A stretch of DNA of 64,000 nucleotides from an uncultured Paracoccaceae bacterium (GTDB taxonomy: Bacteria > Pseudomonadota > Alphaproteobacteria > Rhodobacterales > Rhodobacteraceae), in the NCBI GenBank assembly GCA_947495795.1, contig CANMAI010000011.1, forward strand, positions 1-64,000, in the 5' to 3' direction. This document shows, one piece after another, positions 23,877-32,332 of the stretch. Made by a program: the position numbers and the translations under genes. Under the pieces are notes generated by a model. The model saw only the letters and a program-made list of their open reading frames with translations, was not told where the DNA came from and did no database searches. Every line of letters begins with the position of its first letter. Position 1 is the stretch's first letter.

Positions 23877-26765
23877 ATGCTCAGGAAAAAAACCAGCGGG
23901 GTTGCGCGACGCCCCCAGCAGGGATCCATCCTGGCACGGGCAGCTGAAACGTCAGTTGATCGCCGTGCATTCCTCAGAACATCCGGCCTCGCGGTCGGCG
24001 GGCTTGCAGCCCTCGGCGCTGCCGGAACCGTAACCAAGGCGAATGCCCAGCAGATTGTGGGCAAAGCCGTGGAGACGATCAAATCCGTCTGCACCCACTG
24101 CTCGGTTGGCTGTACGGTGATCGCGGAGGTTTCCGACGGCGTGTGGGTGGGCCAGGAGCCCGGCTGGGACAGCCCCTTCAACCTCGGCGCGCATTGCGCC
24201 AAGGGTGCTGCTGTTCGGGAGCATGCGCATGGCGAACGCCGCCTGAAATACCCTACAAAGCTGGTCGATGGCGAGTGGGTGCGCGTTTCCTGGGATGAGG
24301 CCATTCGGGAAATCGGCGATGGCATGATGAAGATCCGCGAAGAGAGCGGGCCGGATTCGGTGTACTGGCTCGGTTCTGCCAAGCACAACAACGAGCAGGC
24401 GTATCTCTTCCGGAAGTTCGCGGGCTATTGGGGCACGAACAACGTGGACCATCAGGCGCGGATCTGCCATTCCACCACCGTTGCGGGTGTTGCGAACACA
24501 TGGGGCTACGGCGCCATGACGAACAGCTACAACGACATTCACAAATCCAAAGCGATCTTCATCATCGGTGGCAATCCGGCGGAAGCGCATCCCGTTTCGC
24601 TACTGCACGTGTTGAAGGCCAAGGAAGAGAACAATGCGCCCCTGATCGTGTGCGATCCGCGCTTTACACGCACAGCGGCCCATGCCGATGAGTATGTGCG
24701 CTTTCGCCCCGGCACCGACGTTGCGCTGATCTGGGGTATTCTCTGGCATATTTTCGACAATAGCTGGGAAGACAAGGAATTCATCCGTACCCGCGTTTGG
24801 GGCATGGATCAGATCAAGGAAGAAGTGGCCAAGTGGACACCGGAAGAGGTAGAGCGTGTGACCGAAGTGCCCGGTTCGCAGCTCAAGCGCGTTGCACGCA
24901 CGATGGCCAACAACCGCCCCGGCACCGTGATCTGGTGTATGGGCGGCACGCAGCACACCAATGGGAACAACAACACGCGTGCCTATTGTGTGCTTCAGCT
25001 TGCGCTGGGCAACATGGGCACATCAGGTGGCGGTACGAACATCTTCCGCGGCCATGATAACGTGCAGGGTGCCACCGATCTTGGCGTTCTGTCCCACACA
25101 TTGCCTGGCTATTACGGCCTCGCCGCCGGTTCGTGGGCGCATTGGGCGCGCGTTTGGGGCGAAGATCTCGATTGGCTGAAAGGCCAGTTCGAGACGGTCA
25201 AGGGCGCTGATGGCAAAGACAAAAGTCTGATGAACGAGACGGGCATTCCCGTTTCCCGCTGGATCGACGGTGTTCTGGAAGACAAGGACAATATCGATCA
25301 GCCCAACAACGTGCGGGCCATGGTCCTCTGGGGCCACGCGCCCAACTCTCAGACCCGCATGGTCGAGATGAAGGCGGCGATGGAGAAGCTCGACATGATG
25401 GTCGTGGTGGATCCCTATCCCACCGTTTCCGCAGTGCTGAGCGACAAGAAGAATGGCGTCTACCTGCTGCCAGCCTGTACTCAGTTCGAGACACGCGGCT
25501 CTGTAACGGCCTCCAACCGTTCCATCCAATGGCGCGACAAGGTGGTTGAACCGCTCTTCGAAAGCCTGCCGGACGAAGTGATCATCGCCAAGTTCGCCAA
25601 GCATTTCGGTTTTGCGGATCGTTTGTTCCGCAACATCGCGATGGAAGGCGATGTGCCCGATGTCGAAGACATCACGCGCGAGTTCAACAGCGGGATGTGG
25701 ACGGTGGGCTATACCGGCCAGAGCCCGGAGCGGATGAAACTCCACATGGCGAACCAGCACACGTTTGACCGCACAACGCTACAAGCGATCGGCGGCCCGG
25801 CTGACGGGGATTACTACGGTATGCCATGGCCGTGCTGGGGAACACCGGAAATGAAGCATCCGGGCACACCCAACCTCTACGATATGTCAAAGCCGGTCTC
25901 CGAAGGTGGTTTGACCTTCCGGGCTCGCTTCGGTGTGGAGCGGGATGGGGACAATCTATTGGCGGAAGGTGTCTATTCGGCAGGATCTGAAATTCAGGAT
26001 GGCTACCCTGAATTCACGATGCAGATGCTGATGGACCTCGGTTGGGATGGCGATTTGACGGCCGATGAGCGGGCGAAGATTGAAGAAGTCGCTGGACCCA
26101 AAACCAACTGGAAGACCGATCTTTCGGGCGGTATCCAGCGGGTGGCCATCAAGCATGAGTGTGCGCCATTTGGGAACGCAAAGGCCCGGGCCGTTGTGTG
26201 GACCTTCCCGGATCCAATTCCTGTCCACCGCGAGCCGCTCTACACCAACCGGCGGGACCTGGTGGCTGATTATCCGACCTATGAAGATCGGAAGTTCTAT
26301 CGCCTGCCGACCATGTATGCTTCCATCCAGAAAGAGGATTTCTCCAAGGATTATCCCATGATCCTGACATCCGGACGGCTGGTAGAGTATGAGGGCGGCG
26401 GTGACGAGACCCGCTCCAACCCTTGGCTTGCGGAGCTTCAGCAGGACATGTTCGTGGAGATCAACCCGCGCGATGCCAACAATATCGGTATCCGCGATGG
26501 CCAGCAGGTCTGGGTTGAAGGGCCTGAAGGCGGCAAGGTCAAGGTTATGGCCATGCTCACGGAACGTGTCGGGGCAGGGGTGGCATTCATGCCGTTCCAC
26601 TTCGGTGGGCATTTCCAGGGAGAGGATCTCAGATCCAAATACCCGGCGGGCGCCGATCCATACGTACTCGGCGAGAGCACCAACACAGCGCAGACATATG
26701 GCTACGACTCGGTCACTCAAATGCAAGAGACCAAAGCCACACTCTGCAAAATCTATACAGCGTAA
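23877..26765 (+). CDS. fdhA: Formate dehydrogenase catalytic (alpha) subunit, Mo/W-bisMGD
   Basis: About 962 residues, starting at ATG 23877 after AGGGAG. A Tat signal (DRRAFLRTSG) lies at about residues 31-40, so the protein is exported folded. The [4Fe-4S] ligands are C72, C75, C79 and C107 (THCSVGC ... GAHCAKG). The metal ligand is C197 in QARICHSTTVAG, at the place where many enzymes have selenocysteine. It belongs to the DMSO-reductase superfamily and oxidises formate to CO2 in the periplasm. The downstream beta and gamma genes form the membrane complex. The nearby TupA-like protein suggests tungsten as the metal, but molybdenum is equally possible. Confidence 0.95.
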   Translation: MLRKKTSGVARRPQQGSILARAAETSVDRRAFLRTSGLAVGGLAALGAAGTVTKANAQQIVGKAVETIKSVCTHCSVGCTVIAEVSDGVWVGQEPGWDSPFNLGAHCAKGAAVREHAHGERRLKYPTKLVDGEWVRVSWDEAIREIGDGMMKIREESGPDSVYWLGSAKHNNEQAYLFRKFAGYWGTNNVDHQARICHSTTVAGVANTWGYGAMTNSYNDIHKSKAIFIIGGNPAEAHPVSLLHVLKAKEENNAPLIVCDPRFTRTAAHADEYVRFRPGTDVALIWGILWHIFDNSWEDKEFIRTRVWGMDQIKEEVAKWTPEEVERVTEVPGSQLKRVARTMANNRPGTVIWCMGGTQHTNGNNNTRAYCVLQLALGNMGTSGGGTNIFRGHDNVQGATDLGVLSHTLPGYYGLAAGSWAHWARVWGEDLDWLKGQFETVKGADGKDKSLMNETGIPVSRWIDGVLEDKDNIDQPNNVRAMVLWGHAPNSQTRMVEMKAAMEKLDMMVVVDPYPTVSAVLSDKKNGVYLLPACTQFETRGSVTASNRSIQWRDKVVEPLFESLPDEVIIAKFAKHFGFADRLFRNIAMEGDVPDVEDITREFNSGMWTVGYTGQSPERMKLHMANQHTFDRTTLQAIGGPADGDYYGMPWPCWGTPEMKHPGTPNLYDMSKPVSEGGLTFRARFGVERDGDNLLAEGVYSAGSEIQDGYPEFTMQMLMDLGWDGDLTADERAKIEEVAGPKTNWKTDLSGGIQRVAIKHECAPFGNAKARAVVWTFPDPIPVHREPLYTNRRDLVADYPTYEDRKFYRLPTMYASIQKEDFSKDYPMILTSGRLVEYEGGGDETRSNPWLAELQQDMFVEINPRDANNIGIRDGQQVWVEGPEGGKVKVMAMLTERVGAGVAFMPFHFGGHFQGEDLRSKYPAGADPYVLGESTNTAQTYGYDSVTQMQETKATLCKIYTA

Positions 26766-26777
26766 GGGGGAAGAGAG

Positions 26778-27371
26778 ATGGCAAGAGCCAAGTTCCTGTG
26801 TGACGCCGAGCGCTGCATCGAGTGCAACGCGTGTGTAACGGCGTGTAAGAACGAGCATGAGGTGCCCTGGGGCATCAACCGCCGCCGGGTAGTGACCATC
26901 AATGATGGATCGCCCGGTGAACGGTCGATCTCCGTGGCCTGCATGCATTGCTCGGATGCGCCCTGCATGGCCGTCTGCCCGGTGGATTGCTTCTACCAGA
27001 CAGATGACGGTGTGGTACTCCACTCCAAGGATCTCTGCATTGGTTGCGGATACTGTTTCTATGCGTGCCCCTTCGGTGCGCCGCAGTTCCCTCAGGCCGG
27101 CAATTTCGGATCGCGCGGCAAGATGGACAAATGCACCTTCTGCGCCGGTGGCCCGGAGGAGACGCATTCCGAAGCGGAGTTCCAGAAATACGGCCGCAAC
27201 CGGATCGCAGAAGGCAAGCTGCCGATCTGCGCCGAGATGTGCTCCACCAAAGCGCTTCTGGCGGGCAATGGCGATGATGTTTCCGCCGTTTACCGCGAGC
27301 GTGTGGTGGCCCGTGGCTTCGGCTCGGGCGCGTGGGGCTGGGGCACGGCTTACGGCCAGAAAGGCGGCTGA
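26778..27371 (+). CDS. fdhB: Formate dehydrogenase Fe-S (beta) subunit
   Basis: A 197-residue ferredoxin-type subunit with four cysteine groups: CIECNACVTACKNEHEVPW, CMHCSDAPCMAVCPVDC, CIGCGYCFYACPFGAPQ, and a last group made by CTFC plus CAEMC. This gives four [4Fe-4S] clusters, the usual FdnH/FDH3-beta pattern. There is no C-terminal membrane anchor, unlike E. coli FdnH, and no own export signal, so it should be carried out with the alpha subunit. It is placed 12 bases after the alpha gene. A hairpin follows the stop. Confidence 0.95.
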   Translation: MARAKFLCDAERCIECNACVTACKNEHEVPWGINRRRVVTINDGSPGERSISVACMHCSDAPCMAVCPVDCFYQTDDGVVLHSKDLCIGCGYCFYACPFGAPQFPQAGNFGSRGKMDKCTFCAGGPEETHSEAEFQKYGRNRIAEGKLPICAEMCSTKALLAGNGDDVSAVYRERVVARGFGSGAWGWGTAYGQKGG

Positions 27372-27406
27372 TCCCTTTCAGGATCAACGCTACTGAGATA
27401 CTGAGG

Positions 27407-27433
27407 AGGGCGGGCCGACATGCCCGCCCTTTT
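27407..27433 (+). terminator. GC-rich hairpin with T-run between beta and gamma genes
   Basis: The stem AGGGCGGGC / GCCCGCCCT with a six-base loop is followed by TTTC. This looks like an intrinsic terminator or attenuator. It sits inside the alpha-beta-gamma operon, 30 bases before the gamma start, and so may set the ratio of soluble to membrane subunits, or protect the upstream message end. Confidence 0.6.
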
Positions 27434-27462
27434 CTGTAACGAACCTTTGGGGAGGGCCTCCT

Positions 27463-28668
27463 ATGCTGACGCGCCTGATGGCTGTTGTAACCTTGATCGC
27501 TTTGTTGGGAACAAACCCGGCGCTGGCCCAAAGCGAGGGAGCGGTTGATGCGCCCGATGCACCTGCCAGTGATGCGACCACGCTGGAGGATATTCTGGCC
27601 CGCCAGCGCGGCGAGGATGTGGAGCGGACAAACCGGGCGGCTGAGGGCAGCAGCGCCGAAGAACAGGCGCGCGGAATGCTCGGCACACTCGGCGGCGCAT
27701 CCGATAGCCTCCTCTGGGAAGGTCTGCGCTTTGGCACTGCCGATATAACGACACAGGCTGGTGGCCCGGCGGCCACGGTGCTCGTGCAGGATGGAGGCAT
27801 GCTGTGGGTCGGCTGGCGCGAGGGCCCTCTTCGTACCTATGGCGGCTACCTGCTTCTCGGCACGATCGGGCTTCTGGCCCTTTTCTACCTGATCCGGGGC
27901 CGTATCCGCATCGATGGCGGCAAGGCAGGCACCACGATCGAGCGTTTCAAACCCGTGGAACGTTTCGCACACTGGTTGCTGGCAGGCTCGTTCATTCTGC
28001 TCGGCATCACCGGCCTGATCACGCTTTTCGGCCGTGTGTTCATTCAGCCCCTTCTCGGGAAGGAGGTAAATGCCTGGCTCGCGCTTGGTTCCAAATGGAT
28101 CCACAACAACGTCTCCTGGGCCTTTATGCTGGCGCTCGTGATGGTGTTTGTCTTCTGGGTCATCCACAATATTCCGAACCGCACGGATATTGGCTGGATG
28201 CTGAAAGGCGGCGGGCTTTTCTCCAAGAACTCACATCCACCGGCCAAGAAGTTCAACGCCGGTCAGAAGATGATTTTCTGGTCTGTCATCCTTCTCGGCG
28301 GCTCTATCTCCCTCACCGGGCTCTCTCTTCTCTTCCCGTTCGAGATGCCGATGTTTGCGGCCACATTTGAGAAGCTAAATGCGTTCGGCATTCCCGGCCT
28401 CATTGGGATGGAGCCCTTTCCCACTGTGCTCGCCCCGCATGAAGAAATGCAATACGCCCAGCTTTGGCATGCCATCGTTTCCTTTGTTCTGATGGCGATC
28501 ATCATCGCGCATATCTATATCGGCTCGCTCGGTATGGAGGGCGCGTATGATGCGATGGGCTCCGGTCAGGTGGATCTTCAGTGGGCCAAGGAGCATCACA
28601 GCCTGTGGGTCGAGGAAAAGCAGGCCAAGGCGCAATCCGCTCCGGCGGATGCGACACCGGCCGAATAG
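27463..28668 (+). CDS. fdhC: Formate dehydrogenase gamma subunit, cytochrome b556
   Basis: A 401-residue membrane protein. It begins with a signal peptide (about residues 1-22) and a periplasmic stretch rich in Asp/Ala/Glu, then a first helix (YLLLGTIGLLALFYLI). The cytochrome b core then has RFAHWLLAGSFILLGITGL, WIHNNVSWAFMLALVMV, and AQLWHAIVSFVLMAIIIAHI with heme-ligand-type histidines. It anchors the alpha/beta pair and passes electrons to quinone. The N-terminal extension is longer than E. coli FdnI, as usual for the FDH3-gamma type. Confidence 0.92.
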   Translation: MLTRLMAVVTLIALLGTNPALAQSEGAVDAPDAPASDATTLEDILARQRGEDVERTNRAAEGSSAEEQARGMLGTLGGASDSLLWEGLRFGTADITTQAGGPAATVLVQDGGMLWVGWREGPLRTYGGYLLLGTIGLLALFYLIRGRIRIDGGKAGTTIERFKPVERFAHWLLAGSFILLGITGLITLFGRVFIQPLLGKEVNAWLALGSKWIHNNVSWAFMLALVMVFVFWVIHNIPNRTDIGWMLKGGGLFSKNSHPPAKKFNAGQKMIFWSVILLGGSISLTGLSLLFPFEMPMFAATFEKLNAFGIPGLIGMEPFPTVLAPHEEMQYAQLWHAIVSFVLMAIIIAHIYIGSLGMEGAYDAMGSGQVDLQWAKEHHSLWVEEKQAKAQSAPADATPAE

Positions 28669-28676
28669 GTCAAGCT

Positions 28677-29969
28677 GTGCGCGGGTCATCAGGTTTGGCG
28701 GCGGCATGCTTTTGCATGATACTTGCGCCAGCCAAGGCGGAAGAGGTGTTTCGCCTCGAAGGGCATGGTGGCCCGGTGAAGGCCATCGCGGTGGAAGGGG
28801 ACCGGGCCCTTACTGCCAGTTTCGACAATTCGGTGGGGTTGTGGGATCTGGAGGAAGGCCAGCCGCGCTGGCTGGAAGGCCACACCGCCGCTGTGAATGC
28901 CGTTGTCTTTCTGCCCGAGGGCGGCTTTGCCTCTGCCGGAGATGATAATTCCCTGCGCCTCTGGAATGAGGCTGGCGGGGAGAGGCACGCCCTGGAGGGC
29001 CATACCGCCAAGATAATGAACCTCGATGCCGTACCGGGAATGATCGCCTCCGCCAGTTGGGACGGCCGGATTGGCCTTTGGTCCACACACGATGGCGCGC
29101 ATATCGGGTGGCTTGCGGGGCATGAGGGGCAGGTGAACGATATTGCCTTTGCGCAAGGCGGCACCCGGCTTTTCAGTGCGTCCTATGATGGCACGATCCG
29201 CGAATGGGACGTTGCACGCATGGAAGAGCTGCGCATCGTGGCACGCCACGGGTTTGGTATAAACGTGATGGCCCTCGATACAAAAGCGGGCTGGATAGCA
29301 TATGGAGCGCTGGATGGTGGCACCCGCGTCGTGCGTACCGACGACGGAGCGATCCTTGCAGATCTCAGCGCAGACCGCAGGCCCATTCTGGCGCTGGACC
29401 GGCGCGGTGATGGCGGCGAGATCTCGGTGGGTGATGGTGAGGGGTTCATCATGGCGGTGGAAACGGATGGCTGGACAATTGCCCGCGATTTCCGCGCGGC
29501 AGAGCGCGGGCCGATCTGGGCGCTCGCCTACTCGGAGCGCAAAAGCCGCCTCTTTGCGGGGGGAATCGATGATGGTGCCCAGGCCTTCGATCTGGAGAAC
29601 AGTCCGCTAACGCTGATGGCCAGTGCGGAGCGGAGCTTCCTCATGCCGCCAGAGGCGATGAGCAATGGTGAGCGGCAGTTCAAGCGCAAGTGCTCCGTGT
29701 GCCATACGCTGGAAGAAGACGGCAAGCGCAGGGCAGGGCCTTCCCTGATGGGCCTTTTTGGCCGCAAGGCGGGAAGTGTGGCGGGTTATACGTATTCGGA
29801 TGCGCTCACCGGTATTGATCTGGTATGGACAGAAAAGACGGTTGCAGATCTTTTTGAGATCGGCCCCGACCACTATCTTCCCGGCACCAAGATGCCAATG
29901 CAGCGGATTGTGCGGGCAGAAGATCGGGCGGATCTGGTAGACTATCTGCAGACACATACGCGGAGATGA
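28677..29969 (+). CDS. WD40 beta-propeller - cytochrome c fusion protein
   Basis: About 430 residues from GTG 28677, which gives a clean signal peptide ending APAKA. Residues about 24-320 contain about seven WD40-type blades, seen as repeated GH...V...A...D..VGLWD patterns (FDNSVGLWDL, DDNSLRLWN, SWDGRIGLWS, SYDGTIREWDV). Residues about 330-430 are a class I cytochrome c with C339-x-x-C342-H343, GPSLMGLFGRKAG and the Met ligand region GTKMPMQ. It directly follows the gamma subunit gene (8 bases). It is likely a periplasmic electron acceptor or docking protein for the formate dehydrogenase. Confidence 0.85.
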   Translation: MRGSSGLAAACFCMILAPAKAEEVFRLEGHGGPVKAIAVEGDRALTASFDNSVGLWDLEEGQPRWLEGHTAAVNAVVFLPEGGFASAGDDNSLRLWNEAGGERHALEGHTAKIMNLDAVPGMIASASWDGRIGLWSTHDGAHIGWLAGHEGQVNDIAFAQGGTRLFSASYDGTIREWDVARMEELRIVARHGFGINVMALDTKAGWIAYGALDGGTRVVRTDDGAILADLSADRRPILALDRRGDGGEISVGDGEGFIMAVETDGWTIARDFRAAERGPIWALAYSERKSRLFAGGIDDGAQAFDLENSPLTLMASAERSFLMPPEAMSNGERQFKRKCSVCHTLEEDGKRRAGPSLMGLFGRKAGSVAGYTYSDALTGIDLVWTEKTVADLFEIGPDHYLPGTKMPMQRIVRAEDRADLVDYLQTHTRR

Positions 29970-29973
29970 GAAA

Positions 29974-30099
29974 ATGAAGGCAATGATGTTAGCGTTTCTG
30001 GCAACCATCGTGATCGCGGTAGGGGCGAACGCGATCCTGAACCAATCAGGCTTTTCCAGTGAAGATCGCTACCAGGGTGAAGCTGTAAGGCTGAATTGA
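29974..30099 (+). CDS. 41-residue membrane peptide
   Basis: A short frame starting at ATG 29974, four bases after the stop of the WD40-cytochrome gene, with GGAGATGAG in front. The sequence MKAMMLAFLATIVIAVGANA forms one hydrophobic helix, followed by a polar tail (ILNQSGFSSEDRYQGEAVRLN). Its position and a consistent start suggest a real small protein of the operon, either membrane-anchored or exported. No function is known to me. Confidence 0.6.
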   Translation: MKAMMLAFLATIVIAVGANAILNQSGFSSEDRYQGEAVRLN

Positions 30100-30193
30100 A
30101 GCTGCTGCCTCACGCCGCAGGTGATGCTGCTTGAAGCAAGTGGCTGCATCGACGTAGAACACAGAAAGCTTCACGATCGAAAGTTGAAAACCG

Positions 30194-31969
30194 ATGAGCG
30201 AGACGGATGATCGCCCGAAATCGCGCGCACTCTCACCACTTCGCGGGCTGATCCCCTTTCTGGCCCCGTATACGGGCCTTCTCCTCCTCGCTGTTGCGGC
30301 CCTGGTTGTTACCGCAATCCTTTCGCTGATCCTCCCGCTTGCGGTGCGCCGTGTGGTGGATGGTTTCACCGCGGGAAGCCTCGCGCAGATGGATGCCTAT
30401 TTCGGGGCTGCGGTGCTGATCGCGGCTGCACTCGGCATCGGCACGGCGCTGCGCTTCTATTTCGTCACCAAGTTGGGGGAGCGGGTGATCGCGGATATCC
30501 GCCGCGCCGTCTATGATCGCGTGATCGGCATGAGCCCCGCTTTCTTTGAGCGGATCATGACGGGCGAGGTTCTCTCGCGCCTGACGACCGATACAACGCT
30601 TATTCTGTCTGTCATCGGCTCTTCGGTCTCTATCGCCCTGCGCAATGTGCTGATGCTGGCAGGCGGCCTTGTTTTCATGCTGTTCACCTCGCTCAAGCTC
30701 ACGGGCATGGTTCTTCTGGTCGTGCCGCTTGTGCTGATCCCGATCATCACGCTGGGGCGCAGGCTGCGCGTTCTCAGCCGGGAGAGCCAGGACAAGGTGG
30801 CGGAGAGTTCCGGCCAGGCTTCTGAAACCCTGCTCGCCGCCCAGACGGTACAGGCCTACACGCATGAAGCGGCCAGCCGGGCTGCGTTTGGTAACCTTAC
30901 AGAGGCATCCTACGACGCTGCGCGCAAGCGCATCAAAACCCGCGCGATCATGACGGCGATTGTCATCTTTGTCGTATTCTCCTGCATCGTCGGTGTCCTC
31001 TGGATGGGCGCGCGCGATGTCCGGTCCGGCGTGATGAGCGCCGGGGAACTCGTGCAGTTCGTGATCTATTCGGTGATGGTGGCAGGCGCTGTTGCCGCCC
31101 TTTCCGAAGTGTGGGGAGAGTTGCAACGCGCGGCGGGAGCCACCGAGCGGCTGGCCGAACTCCTGAGCTTGCAGGATAGCCTTTCGGATCCGGAGCATCC
31201 TGTTGATGCGGCAGGGCCGGCGACGGGCCGCATCGCCTTTGAAGATGTTGGTTTCCGCTATCCCGCCCGCCCAACAATTCCAGCACTGGAGGGCGTGTCT
31301 CTCACGATTGCTCCGGGCGAGACGATAGCGCTTGTCGGCCCATCGGGTGCAGGGAAAACCACCATCTTTCAGCTTCTCATGCGGTTTTTCGATCCTGATG
31401 ACGGGCAGATTACGCTTGATGGCATTCCGCTTCAGGATTTTGCCCGCGCAGATCTCCGCCAGGCTTTCGCACTGGTGCCGCAGGATCCCGTAATCTTCGC
31501 CACAACGGCCCGCGAAAATATCCGCTTTGGCCGCCCCGCTGCCACGGACGCGGAGGTGGAAGAAGCCGCCCGTGCCGCTGCTGCCCATGATTTTCTATCG
31601 GCGCTGCCCGATGGGTATGAGAGCTTCGTGGGTGAACGGGGGGTCATGCTGTCAGGCGGGCAGAAACAGCGGATTGCGATAGCCCGCGCGATCCTGCGCG
31701 ATGCACCCGTGCTGCTTCTGGATGAGGCGACATCCGCGCTCGATGCGGAAAGCGAGCAGGCGGTGCAGCAAGCGGTGGAAGCGCTTTCCAAGGATCGCAC
31801 CACCCTGATTATTGCGCACAGGTTGGCGACCGTGAAGAAGGCAGACAGGATCATCGTGATGGAGGGCGGGCGTATCATCGCTACGGGCGCGCATGATGAA
31901 CTTGTGGCCAGTGGCGGGCTTTACGCCCGCCTAGCGCGGCTTCAGTTCACGGATGGCAGGGCCGCCTGA
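30194..31969 (+). CDS. ABC exporter, fused permease and ATPase
   Basis: A 591-residue half-transporter of the MsbA/LmrA type. Six helices lie within residues about 25-310. The nucleotide-binding domain has Walker A GPSGAGKTT, Q-loop ALVPQDP, signature LSGGQKQRIAIARA, and Walker B VLLLDEATSALD. It should work as a homodimer that exports lipid or a hydrophobic compound. Its position after the formate dehydrogenase locus seems coincidental. The substrate cannot be inferred. Confidence 0.93.
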   Translation: MSETDDRPKSRALSPLRGLIPFLAPYTGLLLLAVAALVVTAILSLILPLAVRRVVDGFTAGSLAQMDAYFGAAVLIAAALGIGTALRFYFVTKLGERVIADIRRAVYDRVIGMSPAFFERIMTGEVLSRLTTDTTLILSVIGSSVSIALRNVLMLAGGLVFMLFTSLKLTGMVLLVVPLVLIPIITLGRRLRVLSRESQDKVAESSGQASETLLAAQTVQAYTHEAASRAAFGNLTEASYDAARKRIKTRAIMTAIVIFVVFSCIVGVLWMGARDVRSGVMSAGELVQFVIYSVMVAGAVAALSEVWGELQRAAGATERLAELLSLQDSLSDPEHPVDAAGPATGRIAFEDVGFRYPARPTIPALEGVSLTIAPGETIALVGPSGAGKTTIFQLLMRFFDPDDGQITLDGIPLQDFARADLRQAFALVPQDPVIFATTARENIRFGRPAATDAEVEEAARAAAAHDFLSALPDGYESFVGERGVMLSGGQKQRIAIARAILRDAPVLLLDEATSALDAESEQAVQQAVEALSKDRTTLIIAHRLATVKKADRIIVMEGGRIIATGAHDELVASGGLYARLARLQFTDGRAA

Positions 31970-32241
31970 TGGAAGTATGCCGCGATTGATCTGCTTCCGG
32001 CATTCACCGACCGCAGGGAGGCTGCGTTTGCACTTCGTGTGCGCTCGCCGCTACCGATGAATTCAATTGAACGCAACATGCTCTATATCGCTCTGCCTTA
32101 GCCTGAGACGCCAGATTGCCAAATGCCCGAAAGCGTCAAAGGCGCGGGCCGGGTTTCGTCGTTTCAAGTTTAAGGCGGAACGCTCTGAAACGCAGTTTCC
32201 GCTTTCCATCGGCCAAATGCTTCTCTAGAAGATGCCGCAGT

Positions 32242-32318
32242 CGGGGCGTGGCGCAGCCTGGTAGCGCGACGGTTTTGGGTACCGTAGGTCCTCAGTTCGA
32301 ATCTGGGCGCCCCGACCA
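32242..32318 (+). tRNA. tRNA-Pro (anticodon TGG)
   Basis: A complete cloverleaf. The acceptor stem is CGGGGCG / CGCCCCG, the D loop is AGCCTGGTAGCG, the anticodon stem is ACGGT / ACCGT with loop TTTGGGT, the variable loop is AGGTC, and the T arm is CTCAGTTCGAATCTGGG. It has discriminator A and encoded CCA at 32316-32318. Confidence 0.95.
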
Positions 32319-32332
32319 CTCCAACAGTGATG

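Noticed and set aside
25956-28167. Long leftward open frames of about 400 codons over the formate dehydrogenase alpha, beta and gamma genes
   Set aside because: They are mirror frames of high-GC genes; the forward strand shows complete Fe-S, Mo/W and cytochrome b motifs.
30233-31588. Leftward open frame of 451 codons across the ABC exporter
   Set aside because: The composition (His, Arg, Gln-rich) is typical of an antisense shadow, and the forward strand has a complete ABC protein.
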